From Brevibacillus parabrevis (GTDB taxonomy: Bacteria > Bacillota > Bacilli > Brevibacillales > Brevibacillaceae), in contig NZ_RHHV01000017.1 in NCBI RefSeq assembly GCF_003710905.1, positions 1-64,000 of the forward strand: DNA of 64,000 nucleotides, read 5' to 3'. Numbering within the stretch: position 1 is the first letter of the stretch; each line of letters begins with the position of its first letter. The position numbers and the translations under genes were made by a program. Positions 15,576 through 23,522 of this stretch are shown here, one piece after another. Below the pieces are notes generated by a model that made no database searches, had not been told where the DNA came from, and was given only the letters and a program-made list of their open reading frames with translations.

Positions 15576-15605
15576 ATTATAATTGATAACAATTCTCAAT
15601 AACAA
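15576..15605 (-). promoter_or_regulatory. Promoter of the AraC-type regulator
   Basis: Minus-strand -35 TTGTTA (15600-15605), 18-bp spacer, perfect -10 TATAAT (15576-15581). A Fur box occupies the spacer. Confidence 0.65.
15584..15598. promoter_or_regulatory. Fur box at the AraC-type regulator
   Basis: TGATAACAATTCTCA is an inverted 7-1-7 repeat close to the Fur core TGATAATNATTATCA. It lies between the -35 and -10 boxes, where a repressor would block RNA polymerase. Confidence 0.7.
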
Positions 15606-15634
15606 CAAAAAAACCGTCCACTAACGAACGGTTT
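15605..15634 (-). terminator. Terminator of the HAD phosphatase gene
   Basis: Minus-strand stem AAACCGT/ACGGTTT, 10-nt loop, followed by seven T residues. Confidence 0.8.
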
Positions 15635-15667
15635 CTTCGCGTAAAAGCCTTTGGCTCGATTTGTCCA

Positions 15668-16540
15668 TTATCGTGAAGGCGTCTCACCGAGGACGTGCTG
15701 CCAAATAAATTGGGCGACACCATCTTCATTGTGATGTGGTGCGGTGTATTTGGCGATCTCCTTGATCTTGGACGAGGCATTTTCCATCGCCACCGAATAG
15801 CCAGCCTCGGTCAGTGCCTCCCGATCATTTTCCGCATCGCCAAAAGCCATCACTTTCTCCGGTGCTATCCTCCATGCTTCGCAAAAATACAGCAGCCCTG
15901 CCCATTTGGAAACACCGTGCGAATTGACTTCAATGTTGTGCTGCCCGGATGAAGTAATCGAAATCTGCTCTTGCCATGGGGCAAACTGATCGGCACTCCA
16001 CTTCAGGCGCTCCTGATTGTTGTCCCAAACAAAAAACTTCACAATCTCCACTTCGCCAGTCTCGATTTTTGCCAACATTTCCTCAAGCGGCGCCACGCGC
16101 GCAAGCCTGTAAAAGGCGAACTGCCGCATGGAAACTCCTTCGAGCGATGCATCCTGCTCAATGATCGCCTCCAGACGATCCCGATCCTCCTGCACCATCC
16201 AGCGATTGCTGTTTGTATCGTGCATTTCGTAGTAAACCGGCTCTTGTCTCAGCCCATGAATCGCACCGATCACCAGTTCTTTTGCCAAGGAGTAGCGGCG
16301 GACCAGTGTGCCGTCTTTTTCGTAAAGGGCCGCCCCGTTGCTACACACGTAACCATCGAACGTAAACGAATCAATCGGGATTTGTGCGGAGCCAAACATC
16401 CTTCCTGTCGACAGCACCAGCTTGCAGCCTTTTTCCTGCAGCTTGAACAGTGCTTCCCTGTTTCCCTCGCTCATTTGTGATGCCTCATTCAACAATGTAC
16501 CATCCATATCAAATGCTGCCATCCCCGGTGTAAGTAGCAT
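15668..16540 (-). CDS. Cof-type HAD-IIB phosphatase
   Basis: 290 residues. Motif I FDMDGTL with the nucleophilic aspartate, motif II LSTGR, and motif IV FGDAENDREAL; a large cap domain lies between motifs II and III. These are the Cof/YwpJ-type sugar-phosphate or phosphoserine/flavin-precursor phosphatases; the physiological substrate cannot be read from sequence. Two adjacent ATG codons (16543, 16540) follow GGAGGAG; the second has the better spacing. It stands between ftsH and the iron-uptake locus and has its own terminator. Confidence 0.85.
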   Translation of the reverse strand: MLLTPGMAAFDMDGTLLNEASQMSEGNREALFKLQEKGCKLVLSTGRMFGSAQIPIDSFTFDGYVCSNGAALYEKDGTLVRRYSLAKELVIGAIHGLRQEPVYYEMHDTNSNRWMVQEDRDRLEAIIEQDASLEGVSMRQFAFYRLARVAPLEEMLAKIETGEVEIVKFFVWDNNQERLKWSADQFAPWQEQISITSSGQHNIEVNSHGVSKWAGLLYFCEAWRIAPEKVMAFGDAENDREALTEAGYSVAMENASSKIKEIAKYTAPHHNEDGVAQFIWQHVLGETPSR

Positions 16541-16607
16541 CATTTCTCCTCCTCCACTGATTCGGTTTGTTGGGCTAGACAAATGCCCCTTGTCCCTTTA
16601 TGAAGAA

Positions 16608-16630
16608 AAGAGGCACCTGAGGCGCCTCTT
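16608..16630 (-). terminator. ftsH terminator
   Basis: Minus-strand stem AAGAGGCGCC/GGTGCCTCTT with a 3-nt loop, then TTCTTC. It overlaps the ftsH stop codon. Confidence 0.75.
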
Positions 16631-18554
16631 ATTGTTTCGGTTCTTCGTTTGTTTCTTCTTGTTTTGGTTGAATGTTCACGACCACATCATTGTTTTCCTG
16701 ATTAGCCGGATCGTTGTCCATTTTTCCCGTTTCGATCAATTGCTTGATCTGCTCAGCATCAAGTGTCTCTACGCGCAGCAATGTGTTAGCAATCAGATCC
16801 AGCTGATCGCGGTGCTTGGTCAGCAGTTCTGTACACTTGGCGTAGCATTCGTTGATGATGTTTTGCATTTCAAGATCGATCTCGTACGCGATTTTGTCCG
16901 AGTAGTTGCGCTCGTTGCCATAATCGCGGCCCAGGAACACCTGTCCTTGGCTTTTACCGAATTGCATCGGACCGAGCTTGCTCATTCCGTATTCGGTAAT
17001 CATGCTGCGAGCAATTGCTGTCGCACGCTGGAAGTCATTGTGCGCCCCGGTACTGATATCCCCGAGCACCAATTCCTCAGCCACTCGTCCACCCAGCAGG
17101 CCGACGATTTTGTCGAGCAAATCGCTTTTGGTTGCAAAGAAACGGTCTTCTTTTGGCAGCATCACTGTGTATCCGCCAGCCTGGCCGCGCGGAATGATTG
17201 TTACCTTATGTACCATTTCTGCATTTCTCAAATGATAGCCGATAATCGTGTGACCAGCTTCGTGGAACGCAACCAGGCGTCTTTCGTCTTCGCTGACTAC
17301 GCGAGACTTTTTCGCCGGACCAGCAATAACGCGGTCGATGGCTTCGTCTACTTCCTTCATGCTGATTTGCTTTTTGTTTTTGCGGGCAGTGAGAAGAGCT
17401 GCTTCGTTCAGCAAGTTCTCCAAATCTGCACCAGTGAAGCCCGAAGTACCACGGGCAATCACATCGAGCTTCACGTCTTCGCCAAGCGGCTTGTTGCGGG
17501 CATGAACCTTGAGCACCGCTTCACGGCCCTTGATGTCAGGACGATCCACTGTGATTTGACGGTCAAAACGTCCTGGACGCAAAAGCGCCGGGTCGAGAAT
17601 GTCAGGTCGGTTGGTCGCAGCTACCATGATGATACCTTCGTTGCCGCCGAACCCGTCCATCTCTACGAGCAACTGGTTGAGAGTTTGCTCGCGCTCGTCA
17701 TGACCACCGCCGAGTCCAGCACCACGCTGGCGACCTACGGCGTCAATCTCATCGATAAAGATAATGCACGGAGCATTTTTCTTCGCGTTTTCAAACAGGT
17801 CACGCACGCGGGATGCACCGACCCCGACGAACATTTCCACGAAGTCAGAACCGGAAATGCTGAAGAACGGAACGCCTGCTTCACCAGCGACAGCGCGGGC
17901 GAGCAATGTTTTACCCGTACCTGGAGGGCCTACAAGCAGAACCCCTTTCGGAATACGAGCGCCAACAGCGTTAAATTTGCGCGGGTCTTTCAGGAACTCA
18001 ACAACTTCCTCCAGCTCCGCTTTTTCTTCATCTGCACCCGCTACATCGTCAAACGTAACGCGCTTCTTCTCTTCGTTGTACAGCTTCGCGCGGCTTTTTC
18101 CGAAGTTCATGACTCGGCTTCCGCCACCCTGAGCGTTGTTCAGAAGGAAGAAAAACAGGATGAAAATGATGACAAAAGGAATGATCGAGGTCAGGAACGT
18201 GAGCCAAATGCTGTTGCCCTCCGCTGGATTGAACTCTACCTTTTTCAGTTTTTGATCATCAATTTTCGTCTCCACAAGTTTTACAACATCGGAGTCGTAC
18301 AAAGGAACGTTGGTAAAAAATTTGTTGCTTTCCTGTCCCGGAATAGCTTTAGCCAGTGTACCCTCTACCCTGTATGTGCCATTTTCAGGGCGCATGGATA
18401 GCTCTGTAACATTGTCAGCCTTCAGCTGTACCCGGAAATCCTGATATGTAAGTTTCCCAACCTTATCAGTACCGGAGAGGATGAAATTCACGATCCCGAC
18501 CGTGACAAGAAAAATCAGTAGGTAGAACCCGGTATTACGAAAAAAGCGATTCAT
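16629..18554 (-). CDS. ftsH: ATP-dependent zinc metalloprotease FtsH
   Basis: 641 residues, full length. Membrane-bound AAA+ protease for quality control of membrane and regulatory proteins. Two N-terminal membrane segments (about 7-27 and 110-132) flank an extracellular domain. Walker A GPPGTGKT, Walker B IIFIDEIDA, second region of homology ATNRPDILDPALLRPGRFD and zinc site HEAGH are all present. The glutamine-rich acidic tail is family-typical. The start follows GAGAGGAGG. It has its own promoter after hpt, as in B. subtilis. Confidence 0.97.
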   Translation of the reverse strand: MNRFFRNTGFYLLIFLVTVGIVNFILSGTDKVGKLTYQDFRVQLKADNVTELSMRPENGTYRVEGTLAKAIPGQESNKFFTNVPLYDSDVVKLVETKIDDQKLKKVEFNPAEGNSIWLTFLTSIIPFVIIFILFFFLLNNAQGGGSRVMNFGKSRAKLYNEEKKRVTFDDVAGADEEKAELEEVVEFLKDPRKFNAVGARIPKGVLLVGPPGTGKTLLARAVAGEAGVPFFSISGSDFVEMFVGVGASRVRDLFENAKKNAPCIIFIDEIDAVGRQRGAGLGGGHDEREQTLNQLLVEMDGFGGNEGIIMVAATNRPDILDPALLRPGRFDRQITVDRPDIKGREAVLKVHARNKPLGEDVKLDVIARGTSGFTGADLENLLNEAALLTARKNKKQISMKEVDEAIDRVIAGPAKKSRVVSEDERRLVAFHEAGHTIIGYHLRNAEMVHKVTIIPRGQAGGYTVMLPKEDRFFATKSDLLDKIVGLLGGRVAEELVLGDISTGAHNDFQRATAIARSMITEYGMSKLGPMQFGKSQGQVFLGRDYGNERNYSDKIAYEIDLEMQNIINECYAKCTELLTKHRDQLDLIANTLLRVETLDAEQIKQLIETGKMDNDPANQENNDVVVNIQPKQEETNEEPKQ

Positions 18555-18588
18555 TCCTTACCTCCTCTCACGAACAGACACTTTTCAC

Positions 18589-18618
18589 ATTTTATCATAT
18601 TTTGCAGGGTCTCCACAA
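18589..18618 (-). promoter_or_regulatory. ftsH promoter
   Basis: Minus-strand -35 TTGTGG (18613-18618), 18-bp spacer, -10 TAAAAT (18589-18594), between hpt and ftsH. Confidence 0.5.
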
Positions 18619-18623
18619 CAAAG

Positions 18624-19163
18624 CTACTTCGTGTAGACTTCAGGTTTCAACACCCCGATATACGGCAAATTACGATAGTGCTCGGCATAGTCCAAGCCGT
18701 ATCCAACAACAAATTCGTCAGGAATATCGTAACCGCTGTAATCCGGTGAAATATCCACCTTGCGACGCTCTGGCTTGTTGAGAAGTGTGACCACTTTCAC
18801 AGAGGCAGCTTCGCGATGGCGAAGCAGCTCTACCAGCCGGCTCAATGTCAGTCCGCTATCCATGATGTCTTCTACTACCAGCACGTGTCTGTTTTGCACG
18901 GAAGTATCGAGGTCCTTGAGGATTTTCACCATGCCGGATGACTCTGTTCCGCTGCCATAGCTGGAAACCGCCATGAAATCCATTTCGCATGGAATGTTCA
19001 TGTGACGGATCAGGTCAGCCATGAAAACAACCGCGCCTTTCAGTACGCAAATCACCAACGGATTTTTGCCCTGATATTCGGCAGCCAGTGTTTCGCCCAG
19101 CTCCTTTACCTTTCCTGCAATATCTTCTTCTGATAGCAAAATCTTCTCGATGTCTTGATTCAT
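18624..19163 (-). CDS. hpt: Hypoxanthine phosphoribosyltransferase
   Basis: 179 residues. Salvages hypoxanthine (and guanine) with PRPP to IMP/GMP. The PRPP-binding motif is VLVVEDIMDSGLTL, and CVLKGAVVFMADL and YVVG-like FVVGYGLDYAE are type I PRTase features. The chosen ATG has GGGAGG seven bases upstream and overlaps the tilS stop by 4 bp. The order tilS-hpt-ftsH is conserved in Bacillales, where TilS and HprT also affect ftsH expression. Confidence 0.95.
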   Translation of the reverse strand: MNQDIEKILLSEEDIAGKVKELGETLAAEYQGKNPLVICVLKGAVVFMADLIRHMNIPCEMDFMAVSSYGSGTESSGMVKILKDLDTSVQNRHVLVVEDIMDSGLTLSRLVELLRHREAASVKVVTLLNKPERRKVDISPDYSGYDIPDEFVVGYGLDYAEHYRNLPYIGVLKPEVYTK

Positions 19164-20587
19164 GAAAAAACCTCCCGCCAATCTTCTCCAAACTCAACCC
19201 GCACGTGTAGAAAACGCCTGGTCTGTCCATTTACAGGCGCTACGGCGGAACGGCGCACACCTGGTACCAAAATCACCTCATCGCCCGCCGTCAAAAGCGG
19301 AAGTTTGTCCCGCCATGCTCGCGGAAATTTGGCATCAATTAGTAGATCCTTCAGCTTCTTTCCAGTTGCAGAGCCAAACAGGGTGAGACGATCTCCTGAT
19401 CTCCGGTTGCGCAAATAAAGCGCTCCCGGGAGCTGATCGGCGTCGAAAACCGCTTCATTTTCAGGGAGTCGTCCCCAATCCATGGGACTTTCAAGGTATG
19501 AAATATGTACCGTGGCATTGCTCTCGTCGATCCGGGTCACCCCTGGAACTGCGAGTTCGTAACTATAGGTATGTATGCTGTCTTGCCGCTTTCTACGACT
19601 AAAAAGGATTCGTCCGTACATCCGGCTTACGACCAGTTTGTCGGGCAAATGAACTTCCGCAGAAGGGCGACTTCCCCCTAGCATGTGCAAAACGGTCTCC
19701 ACATGCTGCGAAGACCATTCGGTATGTTTTGAGAGATAACTTAATATTAGAGTAATCATTCTCCTTTGTAAAGCAACGTCACAAGTTTGAAACTTGTCTT
19801 TGTCAATGACAAATGCTTCCTGTTTCTTTTCGATCACAGCCTCGTCCAGACGCTCGCGAGCCAGCCTGGTCAAAAACGCCTCATCCTGCGAAACCGCGCC
19901 TGCCAAATCAAGAATATGCTCGCGGTACTTCTCGTTTACCTGAGCCAAGAGCGGCATCACATCCAGACGCAGCAAATTGCGCTTGTACTTGCGCGAACGA
20001 TTGCTGCTGTCCTCTCGTGGAGCAAGACCATTTTCCTGGCAATAGGCTTCCAGTTCCTGACGCGTTTTATGCAACAGCGGACGCACCAGTTCAATCCCAG
20101 TATCTTCCAGCATGCGACGCTGCGGCATGCCAGCCAGTCCTTGCAACCTGCTGCCGCGCACGAGACGGAACAAAATCGTCTCCACCTGGTCATCGGCATG
20201 ATGCGCCAACGCCAGCTTGGTTGCCTGATGAGCAATGCCTACTTCGCGATAAAAGCGGTAGCGAAGCTCGCGGCTTGCCTCCTGGCCTCCCTTCCCCGTC
20301 TTTTTCATATAGGAAGGGACATCGTACTCAAACAGGTGAAAAGACACGCCAAGCTCGCTGCACAACGCTTCTGCGTACTGTGCATCCAGCCTGGCCTCCT
20401 CTCCGCGGAAGCCGTGATTCAAATGAACGGCATGCAGCTTCCAGCCGTATTGATAGTGTTGATTTAGAGAAGCCAATATATGCAAAAGAGCTGTAGAATC
20501 ATTGCCGCCGGAAATTCCGACGACAACCGTTTCTCCGGGGAGAAGGAGCCTTAGAGCCTCAATCTCGTTGCGTACGCTTTCCAGCAT
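19160..20587 (-). CDS. tilS: tRNA(Ile)-lysidine synthase
   Basis: 475 residues. Modifies C34 of the CAU-anticodon tRNA-Ile to lysidine, so that it reads AUA; essential. The PP-loop motif is SGGNDST at about residue 25, with HLNHGFRGEEA and the HHADDQVETILFRLVRGS segment that marks TilS. The C-terminal TilS domains (from about 380) are complete. Start ATG is preceded by AAAGGAG; it overlaps the end of the upstream transporter gene by 29 bp. Confidence 0.95.
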   Translation of the reverse strand: MLESVRNEIEALRLLLPGETVVVGISGGNDSTALLHILASLNQHYQYGWKLHAVHLNHGFRGEEARLDAQYAEALCSELGVSFHLFEYDVPSYMKKTGKGGQEASRELRYRFYREVGIAHQATKLALAHHADDQVETILFRLVRGSRLQGLAGMPQRRMLEDTGIELVRPLLHKTRQELEAYCQENGLAPREDSSNRSRKYKRNLLRLDVMPLLAQVNEKYREHILDLAGAVSQDEAFLTRLARERLDEAVIEKKQEAFVIDKDKFQTCDVALQRRMITLILSYLSKHTEWSSQHVETVLHMLGGSRPSAEVHLPDKLVVSRMYGRILFSRRKRQDSIHTYSYELAVPGVTRIDESNATVHISYLESPMDWGRLPENEAVFDADQLPGALYLRNRRSGDRLTLFGSATGKKLKDLLIDAKFPRAWRDKLPLLTAGDEVILVPGVRRSAVAPVNGQTRRFLHVRVEFGEDWREVFS

Positions 20588-21011
20588 AACGGGCTCCTTT
20601 CCAAATCGTCACGACGGAAATACCAAAAATAAGTCCGGATGCAATCGCCCCAGCCACCATCAACGTCTTGGTAGCCAGCGTGATTCCCTCCACGTAGTTG
20701 TTGTTCACGAAAGCCAGCATGGATTTGTAGGCCAGCGAACCGGGAACGAGCGGAATAATGCCCGCGACGCTAAAGTTGGTCGAGGGAACACGGAGCAAAA
20801 TCGATAAAAACTGGCTGAGCAACGAGACGATCGCTGCGGAAACAAATGTCGACAGCAGCACTTCCGCCCCCCAGATCGGCAAAAGCGAAAACACGCAAAA
20901 TCCGACCATCCCGGCCAAGCCACCGGCCAAAATCGTGCGAACCGGGACGTTAAACAGCACGCACCACGCCATTGATGAGAAGAAGCTCAGCGCCAAACCT
21001 TGAACAAACAT
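20559..21011 (-). CDS. yjjB: YjjB-like small subunit of a threonine/serine exporter-family transporter
   Basis: 150 residues with four or five membrane helices. It corresponds to the ThrE C-terminal half (YjjB type): VRTILAGGLAGMVGF, IIPLVPGSLAYKSMLAFVNN. In E. coli YjjP and YjjB together export succinate; ThrE homologues export threonine and serine. The substrate here is unknown. AGGTGAG precedes its ATG. It follows the large subunit at 6 bp and overlaps the start of tilS. Placement between yabT and tilS is not seen in B. subtilis. Confidence 0.82.
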   Translation of the reverse strand: MFVQGLALSFFSSMAWCVLFNVPVRTILAGGLAGMVGFCVFSLLPIWGAEVLLSTFVSAAIVSLLSQFLSILLRVPSTNFSVAGIIPLVPGSLAYKSMLAFVNNNYVEGITLATKTLMVAGAIASGLIFGISVVTIWKGARYAGKRTQRD

Positions 21012-21017
21012 ACTTAC

Positions 21018-21764
21018 TCACCTCAACCAGAGAATAATCGCTGTGGCTACCGCTACGGAGACGGCCGTCAACATGGCCTCGACTCCCCGGGAAACACCCG
21101 CAACCAGATCACCTGCCAACAAATCCCGCAGCGAGTTGGTGATCGCAATCCCTGGGAACAATGGAAGCATGGCACCGATAATGATGATGCTAATGTGCAG
21201 CTGTGGGAAAAGGGCTACAGCCAGCAAGGCAAACAGCCCGCCCAGCAAAGCAGCCGTAAATTCGGTAAAAAACTTCATTCGAACAAACTGTTCCAAATAT
21301 TCGAGGCTCAGATTGACGATCAGTCCAGCCAGCGCCGACGGGACGAGATCAAACCATGTACCTCCGGCAAGCATGGCAAAGGAGCCGCTGGCGATGGCTG
21401 CTGCCATATGCTGCATCCACTTCGGATAAATCGGCTTTTCCTGGTCGATTTCACGCAGCCTTCGATACGCTTGCTCCAAGGTGATCTTCCCGCTGACAAA
21501 GCGCCGGGATACGTCGTTTACAAGTGTGATTTTATTCAAATTGGTGGTTCGCTTTGGCGTTCGGACCATGCGGGTATGATCCAGCCCGCTACACCGAAAA
21601 GACAAAATGATGCTCGTAGGTGTAGCCGAGCTGTTGACGTCATCCATCCCCGCAGCCACGGCAATCAAAGCCATCGTCTCTTCCGTCCTGTATGTTTCAC
21701 CACCATTTTTCAATATGATTGAGCCTGCCAACAAGCAAGTATCCATCACCAAATCCGAGGACAC
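21018..21764 (-). CDS. yjjP: YjjP-like large subunit of a threonine/serine exporter-family transporter
   Basis: 248 residues. N-terminal cytoplasmic part with NGGETYRTEETM, and TPTSIILSF, diagnostic for the ThrE/YjjP family (formerly DUF1212), then about five membrane helices. It forms a two-gene unit with the YjjB-like gene. The start is GTG, about nine bases after AAGGATG; a nearby ATG six codons later is possible. It begins 15 bp after the yabT stop, so it is probably co-transcribed with the spoIIE-yabS-yabT group. Confidence 0.82.
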   Translation of the reverse strand: MSSDLVMDTCLLAGSIILKNGGETYRTEETMALIAVAAGMDDVNSSATPTSIILSFRCSGLDHTRMVRTPKRTTNLNKITLVNDVSRRFVSGKITLEQAYRRLREIDQEKPIYPKWMQHMAAAIASGSFAMLAGGTWFDLVPSALAGLIVNLSLEYLEQFVRMKFFTEFTAALLGGLFALLAVALFPQLHISIIIIGAMLPLFPGIAITNSLRDLLAGDLVAGVSRGVEAMLTAVSVAVATAIILWLR

Positions 21765-21779
21765 AAACCGTCACATCCT

Positions 21780-22706
21780 TCACATGAACCATGCATAATA
21801 CAAAGTTCCAGCCAATAGCAGCAAAGAGGCGACAAACAAGCCGCTTATGCCTCCCCCGACTTTGCCTGGCTTCGGCGCCTTTTTTCGCGGCTGCGCGACA
21901 GTGCGCTCCCGCAGGACTGTCAAAAGCTCCGCTCTCATCTCGCCCGCCGAGGCAAACTTCCCGTGAAAAGCCTTTAACAAAGGCACTCGGTAAGGGTACA
22001 GGCTGTCACTTTTCCGTATTATATCACAGAGCAAACCCGTATGACGCGGTTCACTAAGGCTGCTTTTCCACAACTCTTTTCCAACGGTCAAACGCACCAT
22101 GATCACAGCTGCACAGAACAAGTCGTAGCCTGTGTCGGCCTTTCGATCGCCGGCATGCCAAAAGGCGCGATCGTACTCTTCCGTGAATTGGCGAACGGCA
22201 CTTCCTTGCTTGGTAACACCGCCAAAATCAATCAGCCGGACGGTTTTGTCCGTCTGGCTCACCATGATGTTCTCCGGTTTCAAATCACCGAACGTGTAGC
22301 CGTGCTTGTGCAGCACATCGAGCCGGGCTAACAGCTGCACGATCAGGACAGGCACCCATTCCGTCCCTGCCTGCTGGATATAGCGATCTAACTGTTCGCC
22401 TTCCAGATACTCCATGGCGTAAAACGTACACGCTTTTCCGTTGACGACCAGGTCGTCCACATCACAGAGGAGCGGTCCCACTTTGGAATCCCGCCCCTGT
22501 TGTACGCTTTTCAACACGTTCACTTCCATTAAAATGTCCATACCTTCCACGCCTACCTTGACAGCACGGCGCACACCGTCCTGGGAGACGAGGTAAACGG
22601 TTCCGTTCGCACCACGCCCCAACTCCCGCAGAACGTGGTACGACTTCCGATTCCACTTGCCCTGAAAATACTTGGGCAGATCTGGAGTAGCTGCCTTAGA
22701 AGACAT
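21780..22706 (-). CDS. yabT: Membrane-anchored serine/threonine kinase YabT
   Basis: 308 residues. Hanks-type kinase: glycine loop ELGRGANGTVY, catalytic lysine in RRAVKVG, catalytic loop HKHGYTFGDLKPENIM (degenerate HRD, with the aspartate kept) and LIDFGG. A single C-terminal helix (GLFVASLLLLAGTLYYAWF) anchors it, leaving no extracellular domain, as in B. subtilis YabT, a DNA-stimulated kinase active in sporulation. It overlaps yabS by 11 bp. Confidence 0.9.
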   Translation of the reverse strand: MSSKAATPDLPKYFQGKWNRKSYHVLRELGRGANGTVYLVSQDGVRRAVKVGVEGMDILMEVNVLKSVQQGRDSKVGPLLCDVDDLVVNGKACTFYAMEYLEGEQLDRYIQQAGTEWVPVLIVQLLARLDVLHKHGYTFGDLKPENIMVSQTDKTVRLIDFGGVTKQGSAVRQFTEEYDRAFWHAGDRKADTGYDLFCAAVIMVRLTVGKELWKSSLSEPRHTGLLCDIIRKSDSLYPYRVPLLKAFHGKFASAGEMRAELLTVLRERTVAQPRKKAPKPGKVGGGISGLFVASLLLLAGTLYYAWFM

Positions 22707-23457
22707 GGTCGCGCAGACTTCCGTTCATGTCGTCGTTTTCTTCTTCGTCTGTATAGCGATCTTTCAGCGTGCTTGGGAGTTTATCCTGCTCAAACAAAGC
22801 AATCGCTTCAACGATCGCAGGCCCGGTCGGCGTAATGCCGCTCATTGCCAGATCACTGGTCAACTGATGAGCCTGCTGTACTTTTTCTGTCCAAGGAATG
22901 CGTATATCCAAATGCTTTTGTTTCCCAGGAAATGAGCCGACAGCCATTCTGCTTTGTCCACTTCGGGAGTGCAAGCTAATGCTAAAATCGTGGATCGCTT
23001 GCTGAACGGCAGACAGTTTTGGCTTCATACTGCCGGATGTATCGACAAGCATCACGACATTCAGACTGCTTTTTTCGCCCAGATCGTCGACCATGCCTGC
23101 TACTTGAACGCGTTTGTCCGGGGCCAGTTCATCTATTCCGGAATCGCCCAAAATCTCTTTCAATTCTTTATTGACCACTTGATGGATGGTTCTTGTCATC
23201 GCCTTGCGCGTCAACATTTGGACTGTTTGCGCCAATTGCTGCGGATAGACGATATCGCAAAGCCCTCCTCCCGCCTCGGCGATATCGCGGATTTCCCGCT
23301 CCCCTTTTTCGCCAAGCTCGCTTTTGTCAATGACTCCGATCACGTTGACCGTGATTCCTTGCTCACGCGCCAGTGCTGCTGCGGCAACCGGGCTTATTCC
23401 CGAATTGGAGCAGCCGTCTGTTACTACGAGAATTTGACGAAGTGTCGCTTCTTTCAC
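22696..23457 (-). CDS. yabS: VWA-domain protein YabS
   Basis: 253 residues. N-terminal half has VVTDGCSNSG, the C-terminal half the full MIDAS motif LVDTSGSMKP, so it is a von Willebrand A-type metal-dependent binding protein. Function is unknown, but it always accompanies spoIIE and the kinase YabT in spore formers. A GTG start (23457) is preferred because GGGGAG lies seven bases before it; an ATG five codons upstream has a weaker site. Confidence 0.85.
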   Translation of the reverse strand: MKEATLRQILVVTDGCSNSGISPVAAAALAREQGITVNVIGVIDKSELGEKGEREIRDIAEAGGGLCDIVYPQQLAQTVQMLTRKAMTRTIHQVVNKELKEILGDSGIDELAPDKRVQVAGMVDDLGEKSSLNVVMLVDTSGSMKPKLSAVQQAIHDFSISLHSRSGQSRMAVGSFPGKQKHLDIRIPWTEKVQQAHQLTSDLAMSGITPTGPAIVEAIALFEQDKLPSTLKDRYTDEEENDDMNGSLRDHVF

Positions 23458-23522
23458 AAATAATCTCCCCATTCAGCCTGTTTTAGCAACAGTATCGCCG
23501 CGCTGATGGGAAAACATACTCC

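Noticed and set aside
16422..18401. 659-codon plus-strand frame opposite ftsH
   Set aside because: It mirrors the ftsH coding frame, has no ribosome binding site or recognisable domain, and its composition (many His, Arg, Cys) is typical of an antisense shadow in a GC-rich gene.
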